Shown here in pieces: positions 11,161 to 22,833 of a stretch of 64,000 nucleotides of DNA; positions within the stretch are counted from its first letter, which is position 1, and every line of letters starts with the position of its first letter. Under the pieces are notes generated by a model. It was not told where the DNA came from and did no database searches. It worked only from the letters and a program-made list of their open reading frames with translations. The stretch is from Corythucha ciliata (Eukaryota; Arthropoda; Insecta; Hemiptera; Tingidae): positions 41,520,198 to 41,584,197 of the forward strand of contig CM075937.1 of NCBI GenBank assembly GCA_038030265.1, written 5' to 3'. A program made the translations under genes and the position numbers.

Positions 11161-12148
11161 CTTTTGAAGAAACTTACGTTAAAGTGCTTTCAACAGCTCG
11201 TTTTCCAACCTAGGCAACAAAATACTCCACTTTTTTGCCGGTACTTACACACTTCAACATCAAGCCAAGCCAGATTAAGACATTTTTCTTGACATGAGAG
11301 GGAAGACTCGTTTATGCCGCCCCTAAGGGAAGTTTGGGCGTGCACGTCTCACAGCCTTCCTCTCATTAATTCAGTGTATAATTTGGGTCTCACTGCCTCA
11401 CACACTCTTTGTCTCTCTTGGATATAGCAGCAGAACAGACTCAAATAAGCCAACCTCAAAAAAATTAGCTTTTGAATGAGCCAAACTCACGAAATTGGCT
11501 TTCCGAAGCATTCATATTCAGCGAAATAAGAGGCTTGAAAGAGCTAAGCCCACGATTTTTCGTGCGTCAACAAGTCAAGCCAGCGAAATTGGTTATTGGG
11601 GTTAATGAATGAGGGTGTTCATTGGGGGGGGGATGGGTATATAGATTGGTTTGGGGGTTAATGGATGAGTCGACCCCTCGCATTTTCACGACAGGCCTGC
11701 ACCCAACGACAGTAAAATCCAACCACAGCAAAGCTTCAACTACAAAAAGCTCTAACCACACGCTCTAAGGTACTACGGGCTGTAGTACCTCCTCGATCCA
11801 GCAAAAAAAGTAAAACCCATGCGTTCAGCGGAATTTCTCGTATTTTACCATTCGGTCTCATTTTTCATGCCATGAAGACCTACTGCATATCAAAATGTAT
11901 TCTGCACTAGGTAGATAGGCAATTCAACGCGTTTTCTAACGGTTTATTTGAATTTGATTTTAGGTCAGAAATAGAGGAGTTACATATCGCAAGGTCAGTA
12001 ACACGACGAAATTGTCAACTGAGTGAGGAAGGACGCGGAGGGCTTTTTCAATCATGAATCAATTAAAATTTATAAAATCATGAACGCGTAAAACGTGTAA
12101 TATGTACATTCGCTTTACATAGCAGGCTTCAAAGTTTGATATCGAAAT
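11161..12148. other. NUP42 3' flank, no gene seen
   Basis: No coding signal. A polyadenylation signal for the minus strand (TTTATT on plus) lies at 11943-11948, about 200 bp past the NUP42 stop. Confidence 0.5.
11943..11948 (-). terminator. candidate polyadenylation signal (AATAAA) of NUP42
   Basis: AATAAA on the minus strand, about 200 nt downstream of the NUP42 stop codon; spacing fits a 3' UTR end. Confidence 0.45.
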
Positions 12149-13063
12149 TTAACACAATTGTTTCGGTGGTGGCTTAATCGGGATCTTGCCAAGCGTAAAG
12201 GTTGTCGCTCTGTATTGCTCCAATTCCTCGCACGTCAAGTCTTCAATCGGCGAGTACACGTTGGTAGGAATAATATGACACGATGGCACGGTGATGGTCG
12301 TGGCAGGAGCTTTGGGCTTTGATGCCGCGTCAGGGATCGACTGTCGTAGCGGACAATTTGAAGGCAATTTAAACGACCATGACTTCCGATGATTCGAAGG
12401 AATGGGGGTCACTGTCAAACCACCGCTCGTCGTAGAAAGTGGTGGCCGCAAGCTTTGCACCGCACCAAAATTTACGGTCGACATCGATCGGCTCGTCGGT
12501 TGGGTAAATTTTCCTGGATGGGCGGCAGATTGGAAACTGACGGGCGCCGACGGATACGAGTAGGATGTAAAAAAAATGTCTGGACAGCCCGCTGAAGATG
12601 CGCGGGACTGTTTGGACTGAACGTAATCCATGAGTACTCTCTCCGCGTCACGACCGCCTCTCAACAAAAGCTCCAGCGATTGTCTCGCCTGCGCATGAAC
12701 AACTCTGACATCTTTCAAATACAGAGACCAACGGTTCATCTTTTTTGCCGCGTACGCGCCGAAACGGAGCTCTTCCATGGAATAGTCCGTCCAACCAGGG
12801 AGACCTTCTTTCATTCCCAGGAAAGACGTACAAGTAAGAGGCCACATTTTACCTATTTCCACCTGTTTGGCGGCTTCGCAAGCCACATACAGAAGTCGGT
12901 CGACGTCGTCTCGGGTCCATTGCGGTTTTGAGTAGTAATGAAAGGGTGACGATACTTGGTAGTATGTCTCCGCAGACCTGTTATTATAAATGTGCTCATA
13001 ATAGCAACGATCTCCGTACTTACAGTGACCCCTCTGGTAAAATCTACAAATCTGCGACGACAT
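12149..13063 (-). CDS. NUP42: NUP42-like nucleoporin with CCCH zinc finger
   Basis: Nuclear pore component on the cytoplasmic side that helps GLE1 activate the DEAD-box helicase in mRNA export. One uninterrupted frame of 304 codons. The chosen start (13063) gives MSSQICRFYQRG; the open frame extends 15 codons upstream, but the CCCH finger sits next to the N-terminus in this family. Finger: C-X7-C-X5-C-X3-H within residues 5-24 (CRFYQRGHCKYGDRCYYEH). The middle (to about residue 150) is a helical domain, followed by a Ser/Pro/Thr-rich stretch with only a single clear FG (NFG), poorer in FG than vertebrate NUP42. The C-terminal tail has the SPIEDLTCEELEQY and FTLGKIPIKPPP motifs, matching the conserved GLE1-binding tail. 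Shorter than the human protein of about 420 residues. Confidence 0.88.
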   Translation of the reverse strand: MSSQICRFYQRGHCKYGDRCYYEHIYNNRSAETYYQVSSPFHYYSKPQWTRDDVDRLLYVACEAAKQVEIGKMWPLTCTSFLGMKEGLPGWTDYSMEELRFGAYAAKKMNRWSLYLKDVRVVHAQARQSLELLLRGGRDAERVLMDYVQSKQSRASSAGCPDIFFTSYSYPSAPVSFQSAAHPGKFTQPTSRSMSTVNFGAVQSLRPPLSTTSGGLTVTPIPSNHRKSWSFKLPSNCPLRQSIPDAASKPKAPATTITVPSCHIIPTNVYSPIEDLTCEELEQYRATTFTLGKIPIKPPPKQLC

Positions 13064-13352
13064 CGCCAAAGGAATATCACAAAGGGAATTGATAACAATA
13101 ATCCCCAATCCGACGTCGAATAAAACAGGATTTCATCCAAATCGAATTCAAAATGTACTAATACGAACAACTAACTTTCAAAACCGGAAACTGATCGTGC
13201 GCGTCCAAGTTGGGGGTCAATCAATCTGACTACGATCTACCACGATAAAGATAAGAGCCATAACAAACCAAACTCGTGACGTAGTATTCCTGAGAAAAAG
13301 GCGGTGAACTGTCATTTTTGGTTTTATTTTATCATTTTTGGTAATAACTTTG

Positions 13353-13588
13353 CTCAGGCCAACGATATATAAACCTGGATTGCTCACAGCGGACTGGAGG
13401 GACGTGAAGGGGGCAGGGGGAGGCCCCTCATAAACAGTCACCCTGTCCCTCTCCTTGTGGCAACACAACTCTCTTCCGGTATTTACTTTGAAACTCCACC
13501 CCTCTCATCCACTTGGGAGCTTATTTGATGGCTATTCTTTATCAGCAGTGATGAGCAATCCAGTTCTTTTATATATCGTTGGCTCAAG
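13353..13588. mobile_element. MITE-like inverted-repeat element
   Basis: The left arm 13353-13387 ('ggccaacgatatataaacc', 'tggattgctcac') is repeated inverted at 13552-13585 ('gagcaatccag', 'tatatatcgttggc'). About 235 bp, no coding capacity. The left 100 bp recurs at 4603-4709. Target duplication not clear. Confidence 0.7.
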
Positions 13589-13811
13589 CACTCATAATGG
13601 TATCATAAGGGGGAGAGAACAGAATTACCCCCAAGTAATTAAAATACTCTAATAATATGCGTGGGAGTAGACAAGTAGATGGGTGGGGGAGTTGTTCTGT
13701 TGGAGGGGGCAGGGTTCTTGCCACGCTATTATTGTTGTTTTGGCTCCCTTTCATGGGCTGCCTGAGGTGGTGCCTCCTCCAGTACATTTCTTCCTCCATG
13801 ACGTCGTATAA

Positions 13812-13940
13812 TAGCGATTTCCATTCAACATACTACTCAAGCGTAGTACCGCATCCTCTCCATAAACATGTTTCAATACAGAGAGGACGAGTGGAAAAAC
13901 TTTACACCACACGAGTGAATTGCATTCAATGGAAAACACC
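13812..13940. mobile_element. short MITE family E, copy 1
   Basis: About 128 bp. Ends are mutually inverted (AGCGATTTCCATTCAAC at left, ATTCAATGGAAAACACC at right). The middle carries 'ctctccataaacatgtttca'. Copies at 16771-16900 and 52683-52800 lie in opposite relative orientation. Confidence 0.75.
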
Positions 13941-14224
13941 ATAAGTTTGAACGAGATCAACGTGAATTAATGAAATTCAAGTCGCTATTTGCCTATTTCA
14001 CAATTCGGGTAGCGCTGCAGTTGGCCATTTTGGGAAACAGTTGTTGTGGGTGACTTCCATTAGAAACTAGTAGAAAACTGCCCACATGAGCTAGTTCCCA
14101 AGTGGCCAATGAATAGGAAATCAAAACCAACTTTAAAAAAGGGGCAGAAGGTGCTGGAATTTCCCCTTCCGCCACAAACCACAGTAAGACTTCGTCAGTG
14201 TTTAGGAAGAGAAAAATCACTAAT

Positions 14225-14735
14225 AATTAGCGCATGTATTACGAAAAATCGCTAATTCGCGGATAAAGTGTACAAGAAAATCATTCATTCGCGGATTAAA
14301 AAAGTGAAAAACGCCAATCCACGGCTAATAAAAGCGACATTGAGGCTAAAATTTAAAAAAGCGCTAATTCAATGCACAAATTAAAAAATAGGTATCTAAT
14401 TCACGGGTAAAATTGTGACAAATCACTAATTAGCGGCTAAAATTGAGATAAAGTGCTAATTGGTGTTTAAAACAGAGAAAAATCACTAATTTTCGGATAA
14501 ATGAAGAAAAAACAGCGGATCAAGTGAAGAAAAACGCAAATAAATTTCAAAAGTTGACACGAGGCACTTATTTTCAGCTTAAAAACGGTAATTCCTGGAT
14601 CGGCGGATTCACATTAAGAAATTCACTATTTCGCGGCTAAAATAGAGTATCTATATGTACACGAGTGAAATTCGAGGCTAAAATGAAGAAATTATTACCC
14701 GCTGAAATTATAAAAGCTCGATTGTCCTGATTCGC
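14225..14735 (-). repeat. family A minisatellite, minus orientation
   Basis: About 16 degenerate units of the reverse-complement form (AAAATCGCTAATTCGCGGC...). Runs directly into family C units at 14740. Confidence 0.85.
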
Positions 14736-14739
14736 TACG

Positions 14740-14965
14740 GATGATTCTAAGCCAAAAAAGATGGATCTGCCTTGAAAACTGGTGATTTCACCACAAAACT
14801 AACGAACTCATCCCAAATGTGACGTTTTTATACCAGTATAGACGATTTCACGCCAAAGCTGACTTGTTGCCCTATTAATTGAAGATGTCACTACAAAACT
14901 GGCAATTTTACCATAAAACCAAATTTTACGGTTTATTCTCAGAAATGCATATTTTACCCCAAAAC
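14740..14965 (+). repeat. family C minisatellite (about 21 bp)
   Basis: Degenerate units such as 'aaaactggtgatttcacc' and 'aaaactggcaattttacc'. The same family fills 55605-59120. Confidence 0.75.
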
Positions 14966-15130
14966 CACATTACGGCCGCTAGGGCGCCCCTATCGATCCA
15001 CAAATTTGGGAATACCACTTTTTTTAGATGCCAAGCGTGGGCCAACAGTCAGTCGTTCATTTGGCCCGGGGGGCACTTTTTGCTCCCCTTATCCAGGGGG
15101 AACCTTTATTAGCATTTTACATGCAAAAAT

Positions 15131-15298
15131 GTTTAAATTAAACCCTTAACAACGCTTAAACGGACATTGTCGACCCGGCTCTTATGTGCCAAAAAGGCGG
15201 TTTTAGCACGGAAATGGAGATTGGTCAAAAACTGGGAATTTTACAACTATAAGGGTTAGGTCGACAATGTGTGTTTAAGCGCTGCTAAGGGTTAAAAC
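15131..15298. mobile_element. inverted-repeat element, about 168 bp
   Basis: The left arm ('aaacccttaacaacgcttaa', 'acattgtcgacc') at 15136-15174 pairs with the right arm 15255-15296 ('ggtcgacaatgtgtg', 'tttaagcgctgctaagggtt'). Foldback MITE-like; no coding capacity. Confidence 0.7.
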
Positions 15299-15299
15299 A

Positions 15300-16770
15300 A
15301 TTTTGTATTCAAAATATGTACTAATTTATGTTAGGGTTTAAACTCTAAAGCTCAGCTTTAGTAATGTGGTCGTTCCCGGGCCTAAGCTGGGGATTTCCGG
15401 TGTTTTTAGCGCATTTCATTTTGAAAATGCACTATTTTGATCATAAATCTGAAAAATGTGCAGTATATTTTTCATTTCACGCTAATCACTCTTCCTCTTC
15501 CTGTAGAATCCTGAGTGCACACCTCATCAAAGCTGATGTCTATTGATGTCATTGTTAAATTTGAAAAATTAAAAATTCACCTCCTTCACTGCATAGATGA
15601 ATTTTTCATTTTTAAATTATGCAATAATCAACACTGTTATTTTTGTTACCGTTGTAACCGGTGCATTACGTATTATAGACCACCGCATCACCATTGGCAC
15701 TCGGATTCACGAGTGTTACTGCGGTGTTGCGTCATTTTTCCTGGGTAACTGAAGGTTACGTGGTTTTGCGAGTAGGTACACACCTAATTTTTACACACTC
15801 GATAACTTTCTGTCATTGAAAGAGCCCGTCACTTCACAGCCCCCCCCCGCCCTGTTGAATCCATAGTCTCCAAATTAATAGCTTCGACTCAAAAGTTCAT
15901 CGAACTCCTCAGTTCGGCAGAAGCTAAATTAAACAAACTGTACTATGGTCTCGGAGAGGGATCGATTTGACGCTATCGGTGATCAACGCGGAAACTTTTT
16001 TGATCGATATCGGTTTGATAATTCAAGCGATTAATTCTTTGTATTGTGACAAAATTTAATGGAGTGTTTCTATCCTGGGGTCGCGTGGGGGCAGGCCTTG
16101 CGGAGTTCATGACTTTTAGAAAAATGTTATGCATTCTTCTTTTTTAAATGTAATTAAATGTAAAATAGGTATACCTCTTTGATTTTTAGTGAGCCTGAGA
16201 GAGTGTAACGCCCAAATTTCCCAAAGAAAAAAAAAATTGTAATAGAAAGTAAGAAAAAAAAAAAAATTCAAAAAGTTACAGATTATCCGTCTTAAGGCAG
16301 GAAGGAAAATCTTAAACCTTGGAATAATATACTTTATGTTAATCCTTTTTTTTTTTCAGTGAAGACTCGCTAATTACGCCATGCAATAGGGGCTATTCGA
16401 ATTTTAAAACGGTTTCAGAATCCAAATAATTCGCCAAGACGCGAGCATTGTTGGTTGGGGGGAGCGAGTATGACCAAAAATTATGCGAGTAATTCGAATA
16501 TTCAATGCGGCTCATTTGTAGCGTTTCGTTGATGAGCGTCCACACCGATTAGTGGTCTTGCTTGGCATTTATGATGGATAAGCTTCTTGGTTATTTATTG
16601 AACACGACATGTTCAAAATATTTCTTCAGAAAAAATGCAATTAACTGAATACAAATATTAAACTTATTGACTTAGAATGGTGGACTTCGTCTTTGTTATA
16701 AAAATGTGAGGGGAGAAGGATCTAGAATTTGAGAATAAATAAGTCGCTAGTTCGTGAATCTCCAATTAAT
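15300..16770. other. intergenic, nothing recognised
   Basis: AT-rich sequence with A and T homopolymer runs (16230-16270, 16347-16360). No domain or repeat family recognised. Confidence 0.45.
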
Positions 16771-16900
16771 GGCGTTTTCCATTCAATGCAATACTCTCGT
16801 GTGGTGTAAGTTTTTCCAACCGTTTTCTCTGAAGTGAAGCATGTGTTTATGGAGAGGACGCTGCACTACACTTGTGTATAGTGTGTCGAATGGAAATCGC
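16771..16900. mobile_element. short MITE family E, copy 2
   Basis: Begins GCGTTTTCCATTCAATGCAA and ends GAATGGAAATCGC; internal 'gtttatggagaggacgct'. The inverted ends pair over about 12 bp. Confidence 0.75.
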
Positions 16901-17153
16901 TAAAATTTTCAAATAAATTAAATCTTTAAGGGTGGGTTTATCAATCACCGGATTTCTCATGGAATAGCAATCTTTCGGATAACATTGCATTACTGTTTAC
17001 AAAAAGGCCCATAACAACTAGACTTATCCCAGCTTTGTCTGTAGAATAAGTGCATTGATAAACGCACCCTAAGGCCCTGTTTACATGCCCTATGTTTACG
17101 TTCTGAGGAGTCTATGCAACCAAACAAAATGTATTCCCTCGAAAAATGAAGCA

Positions 17154-17898
17154 TTTTGACAGGTTGCATAGACACCACACAGCACAAACATAGAGCGGTG
17201 GAAATCTGCGGTTACTGTGCAAATTTGAGGACAAGTCGTATTGGCCCACGCGTAAATTGTATGCCAAGTTTCAGCTCGATTGGAGCATTTAAAGTGCCCG
17301 GTCAGTAGAGAAAACCCTCTGGTCAGTAGGATTTTCCGGGTTTTCCCGAGTTTCCCTGAACCGATCGGGATCAAATTTGAGGACAAGTCGTATTGGCCCA
17401 CGCGTAAATTGTATGCCAAGTTTCAGCTCGATTGGAGCATTTAAAGTGCCCGGTCAGTAGAGAAAACCCTCTGGTCAGTAGGATTTTCCGGGTTTTCCCG
17501 AGTTTCCCTGAACCGATCGGGATCAAATTTGAGGACAAGTCGTATTGGCCCACGCGTAAATTGTATGCCAAGTTTCAGCTCGATTGGAGCATTTAAAGTG
17601 CCCGGTCAGTAGAGAAAACCCTCTGGTCAGTAGGATTTTCCGGGTTTTCCCGAGTTTCCCTGAACCGATCGGGATCAAATTTGAGGACAAGTCGTATTGG
17701 CCCACGCGTAAATTGTATGCCAAGTTTCAGCTCGATTGGAGCATTTAAAGTGCCCGGTCAGTAGAGAAAACCCTCTGGTCAGTAGGATTTTCCGGGTTTT
17801 CCCGAGTTTCCCTGAACCGATCGGGATCAAATTTGACAGGTTGCATAGACACCACACAGCACAAACATAGAGCAGGTGAAATCTGCTGTTTACTGTGC
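17154..17898. repeat. perfect 152-bp tandem array (4 copies) between 67-bp direct repeats
   Basis: Unit starts are 17220, 17372, 17524 and 17676. The copies are identical by eye, and a 9-bp partial unit follows at 17828. The flanks 17154-17220 and 17832-17898 are themselves direct repeats ('gacaggttgcatagacacca', 'cacagcacaaacatagagc') with a few differences. Each unit contains CCGGGTTTTCCCGAGTTTCC and 'gcccggtcagtagagaaaac'. Open frames in it on the minus strand are artefacts of the 152-bp period. A diverged single unit is at 34662-34790. Confidence 0.95.
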
Positions 17899-18495
17899 TA
17901 AAAATGGTCTCTAAAGCCAGCGTAATAAATATTCTACTCACTTTGTTTGTACCTATTTTATCTGTGTTAATTTTTGGATTAAGCTAAGATAATGAGACTT
18001 GGTCTAGAAAAACCTTGAAACCAGTAATAAACTTGTTTTATTTTGAGGCATTTGATGAAAGTAATCTCACATTTATTTTGCTGACGGTATAAGTGTTCAT
18101 TTGTTAATTGCACGCGCCCTATGAAAATGAATAGCACACCGAAGGGAGGATGACCCTCCCCCCCCCCCCACACATTACACCACTGAAGATGTCAAAACTT
18201 TACTGTTTCATTTAAAAAATCCCTAAAAATGGTCTCTAAAGCCAGCGTAATAAATATTCTACTCACTTTGTTTGTACCTATTTTATCTGTGTTAATTTTT
18301 GGATTAAGCTAAGATAATGAGACTTGGTCTAGAAAAACCTTGAAACCAGTAATAAACTTGTTTTATTTTGAGGCATTTGATGAAAGTAATCTCACATTTA
18401 TTTTGCTGACGGTATAAGTGTTCATTTGTTAATTGCACGCGCCCTATGAAAATGAATAGCACACCGAAGGGAGGATGACCCTCCCCCCCCCCCAC
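17898..18495. repeat. two-copy direct duplication, period 325 bp
   Basis: 17898-18172 is repeated at 18223-18495 with near identity, both ending in a C-run (18162-18171, 18484-18493). The intervening 50 bp (18173-18222) is not repeated. It starts exactly where the right flank of the 152-bp array ends. Confidence 0.92.
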
Positions 18496-21293
18496 CGATC
18501 AGGTCACGTAAATTCATGCGGTGCCCAAGGAAATAATGACAAAAATGAAACAATAGTGGGGAGGGGGGCAGTTCCCTGGATAGTTTTACTGGATTTCTTC
18601 GGTACGGCCGTAAAGCTCGGAAACTCCTAAATGTATAATGTACTCGTAAATAAATATTTTGTTCCTAATTTTATTCCGTGATTCACTGTAACAAAGCTTC
18701 CCCAAGTTTATTGAAATCGTTTTCATTACTTTCATTAGTGCAAACACCCGCACGACTGAATGATCCACAAAGTGCACTGTTGTGGGAGTTTTTGATGTTG
18801 TTATTAAGATTTTAAGTAAGTACTGTACGAACACAATTAATTATGGAGTGTTCTGTTGCATTGTCGTGTTATAATGACCTTCCCCCACCCACTCTCGTCA
18901 AACAGTTCGCTGTTCGTTTTCAAATCTTCCTTTGTAATTAATTGTTCGATTATTCGAAAAATAAATAGAGAAAATAAGATCTGCTATACGTGATGCAGCT
19001 GTGTAATTAATAAAAGTAAATTTGTGAGTTTTTTTTTTTCGCTAAAACTGGTTATCTTTGCTTAGCATGAATATTATGAATTTCCCGGGCATTGGGCGCC
19101 AATATTTTTTTCATCAGTTTATTTGTTTTATTATGTGTTAAGATGCCCCTCAGCCCAAATATTTTTTACCTGACCATTTCCTTACTAAAACAATTATAAA
19201 AAAAAAGCCGCCTGGATGGGAGCACAACCATGTTGGGTGGTGTCAAAGAAGAAGAAGAAAAAAAAAAAATTCCAAGTCCAGTTCAAGATTCCTAACAAAT
19301 CTAGTCTAATATATTTTCAAAATAAGGGAACCCATACGCACCTTCCGCTACTGATAAATTCGGCGTTACGCTTCCAGTCATGGCCAGTGCGATTATGTGA
19401 CGCACCTCAGACGAGCCTCCTTTTGACGAGACGAGAGTATGTTGCAGTTGCGTCGGAAGAGCTGGTCAAATGGATGAGCTAGGAAAAACCTAGACTGGAA
19501 GAAAATCACGACCTTCTACAAGAAACCGGAGGATCTCTTCCTTTTCTCCTCCCCTCCTTTTTTCATCCCACATTCGCGTTCTATCTGCGGCGGTCTGGGA
19601 GCACACGTAACCCCCCACCCCCACCCAACCTCCGCCACTGTAAATGAAAAGAAAAACACTTAGCGAGTCGCAACCTGTTCGCACTGATCGGAGGGAGAAG
19701 GCATCTGCGAGCTGAATTAATTATTTACAAAAATTGAAGTTACCTTGTCGTTACAACGAATAATGTACTTCTCACAGGTCATCTTCCGTTATTTCTTCCG
19801 ACTAAACTCTTGAGTGACCTTCCTAATACGCGTTGTCTTCAGACTGAATCTTTTAGCAACGGAACTATCGAGGGGTACACATCTTTTCTAATTAATTATG
19901 ATTCTCATCGCGTAAAATAGACCTTGATGCGTATACCCCTCTCCACCAAATGAACAAAATCTACTCACAATCATTTGCCCTGTTCTTTCACAGGAACTGA
20001 CCTTAATTGATGTGCGTTTCCGTTCTTTTTTTTTTTTTCCAACTAAAAACCTTCCCTCTCATGCAGAAAAACTACGATGTACAAAAGAACCCAAACTAAT
20101 TTTTCGCTTAAGCATAAACTCTCAGAAATCCAACCTTGAAATTCTGATAAGTTGCGAAGGAGTTTTGTTCGAGGCTGTATATGATGTCGCCGCATCGGAG
20201 GACACCATTAAAAAAAGATGAGGCGCTGGCAACATTTGAATAAAAAGTGGAACAATTTGCTCGAATAGTAAAACTTCCTTCATGGAGTATAATGACCGCG
20301 TCATCTCGAGATAGTCATTGAGCGGCAAATTATCATATATTGTCCAGTCCTATACAGGTCGTTGTTTCAAAAGCCAGACGCGCAAATATCGATTTAAACA
20401 AAAATTAGGGGAATTAATTACTAAAATATGTTCGTCGTGGTCTCGACGTGGCGGGGCGGATGTTGTGATTGGGCGTGATGTTTAAGCTATAGCGCTTACC
20501 TCTATGGAGTAAAATATTGTCTTGATTCCAAATAGCCGATAGATATTACAACGACATTATGTAAGACATTGTAAGAGCGGTGCCAAAAACAGGAAACAGA
20601 GGATCCATAAAAGAATGTCAGGCCCTTTATTGAGGAGAATTGTTTGTACAACGAGCTCTCGTGAAATAAATTACTCATTCTATTATAGTAAATTTGCTAT
20701 GTTTTCATACATTTATTGTTTCTATTATTATTATTATTATTATTATTATTTATTATTATCTCAAGCGAGAAGGTCGAACGAATACCTTTACTGATCCTCA
20801 ATATACTAACAGATTTTGGAGCCAGGACTGAAGAACTTGATTTTGTAAAACGAATGCCCTTATTATTCAAAGGACGGTTCTACTTGATAGGTTTTTGGTC
20901 CTAAGGGATCTTCAGAAGGGCTCTAAAATGTAGTACTTTCAAAAAACTGTTGTACTTCTAGAAGGGCCTCATGAATATGAGATCAGTGGCGTAAGTAGGA
21001 ATTTGTCCTAGAGGGAGGGATCAGATAGAAATCTCGTTAGTGGAAGGGTTGGGGGTAATTTCAAATTTTAGCCATCATTCCACCTTGCCCGAGAACAAAA
21101 TTACTATTAATCCCTAATTCATCCAGACATTCCAGAATTTTCTTTTCGATAAATCCTTCCCTGTTATGGAATGAGTAGAGTAGAGGCTAGTCCATTAGTC
21201 TCACGACGTCCTCCCGGATGCAGATCGACAAAGTTGATGATACGAGTACAAATGTAAAACGCTCACTTTTAACCAATTTTAAAGGACAGTGAT
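18496..21293. other. intergenic, no gene recognised
   Basis: Contains an (ATT)n microsatellite (20723-20760), poly-T and poly-A runs, and a single hAT-like end CAGTGGCGTAAGTAGG at 20984 without a partner. The open frame 18586-18834 shows no known domain. Confidence 0.45.
20723..20760. repeat. (ATT)n microsatellite
   Basis: About twelve ATT units with one interruption (atttatt) near the right end. Confidence 0.9.
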
Positions 21294-21720
21294 GGCCACT
21301 CCAGTGGCGTAGCGTATAGGGGGCGGCCCGCCCCGGGCATCACTTGATAGGGGCATCAGTCGGCTGAGGCTTTTATTTATTTTTAACATGAATATGTTAA
21401 AGAACCGAGCACAGTAGAGATAAATCTAGCGCCCTTTTGCTCACCACCGGTACAAAATACTCCACATCTCTTCAACGGTCCATAGTCGCCAGGTGCTCCG
21501 TGAAATAAATCGCAGCTTGAGGTCATGCCAAGAAGCACCAAAACTGCACAAAATGGTCCATTGCAGGCTATAGGGCACCCCAAGAGCTATCTATAGCAGT
21601 GTAACGACTGTCAGTTGGTGCGGGAGAAGGCTAATAAATATACAATGAATTTGACCGAAAGCTGAGTCTTGGCGATGGTATGGCTCTCTTGCAAGACAAA
21701 ACAGTCTAATAACTGGCCAG

Positions 21721-21950
21721 AATAGGAGCGTAGGTACGGGGGGGGGATATAGGGGATAGATCCCCCCAGAGCCACAAGTATATGAACGAAGAAGCACTAG
21801 TACCATAACGAAGAGCGCCATAAAATCTCCATGAGTGTTTCACGTTGAAGTTAGGTTTAGCAGATTTTCTGGACTTGAAGCAGCCCGAAAAGGTCCGAGT
21901 ACGTCCAGCTTTTTCCTTGGACTTCAGACCCAACGCAGTAGTGTACCGAG
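21721..21950. repeat. dispersed repeat shared with 27205-27830
   Basis: The piece starting 'gcgtaggta' with a G-run and then 'ccccccagagccacaag' matches 27208-27270. The piece 'gttaggtttagcagattttc' to 'cagacccaacgcagta' matches 27750-27825. The intervening DNA differs in length (about 60 versus 480 bp). Confidence 0.65.
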
Positions 21951-22084
21951 GGACGGGGGGGGGGGTTCGCCCCGGAGCCTCTATCAGACAAAAATCGGTA
22001 ATATTCGTGGCTATAGCTGCTATAAAGCTCTGATTCGCGGTACATGGAGGCCATTCTACGAATAAATTGTGGAAATCAACGCAA

Positions 22085-22480
22085 AAGTGTTGTACTTGGG
22101 CAAACCCCGTGGTTAAAGTTGAGAAAACACGCTATAATATTGACAAATAAAAGACGTTTTCAGGTTAAAATTGGACAAAAAAGGCCAATTCACAACTGAA
22201 ATGGCGTAAAATCGCCCATTCGCGTATGAAAAAGGGAATAGGATGCTGAATGGCCGCAAAATTAGCACAAAACGCTATTTCACAGCTGAAATTGGGAAAA
22301 ATCGCTAATTTGCAATTTGCAGATATACAGTTATGAAAAACGTTAATTCGCGGATACAAAATGAAGAAAATCACTAATTCGCGGCAAAAATTGAAAAAAT
22401 CACCGATTAGCGCAGTTAAAATTAAGAAAAACGTTAAGTTTCAGTTTAAATTGAGGAAAAGAGCTAATTCTCAGTTAAAT
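22085..22480 (-). repeat. family A minisatellite, minus orientation
   Basis: About a dozen degenerate units inside the hAT-like element; interrupted at 22481 by the foldback element. Confidence 0.8.
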
Positions 22481-22833
22481 TGTGTGGAGGACCACACGAT
22501 ACTTCCATGTTCCCGTTTTTGGCGTTCATCAATAATGCATAAAAAAAAAAAAAATAAACAAGAAAACTTCCATAGCCGTATCAATTTTTTTAGTGCTCCG
22601 ACGCTTCCGATTTCATGCTGGTTAAAGGGTAACATGGGCGCGTTAGTCGAAAAATATGAAATAAAACTCGAGCGCCCATGTTACCCTTTAACCAGCATGA
22701 AATCGGAAGCGTCGGAGCACTAAAAAAATTGATACGGCCATGGAAGTTTTCTTGTTTATTTATTTTTTTTTATGCATTATTGATGAACGCCAAAAACGGG
22801 AACATGGAAGTATATCGTGTGGTCCTCCACACA
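22481..22833. mobile_element. near-perfect foldback (160-bp arms, about 33-bp loop)
   Basis: The left arm 22481-22640 and right arm 22674-22833 are reverse complements with a handful of mismatches, mainly at the A/T run near 22541 and 22765. The outer tip GTGTGGAGGACCACAC is itself a small palindrome, so each end can form its own hairpin. The loop contains 'tcgaaaaatatgaaataaaa'. It sits inside the minisatellite of the 21302-25219 element. Arm identity implies youth or gene-conversion upkeep. No coding capacity. Confidence 0.95.

Noticed and set aside
17096..17941. Repeated minus-strand frames of 66-107 residues
   Set aside because: Exact products of the 152-bp period, not genes.
18586..18834. 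82-codon minus frame
   Set aside because: No domain, no splice context, low-complexity surroundings.
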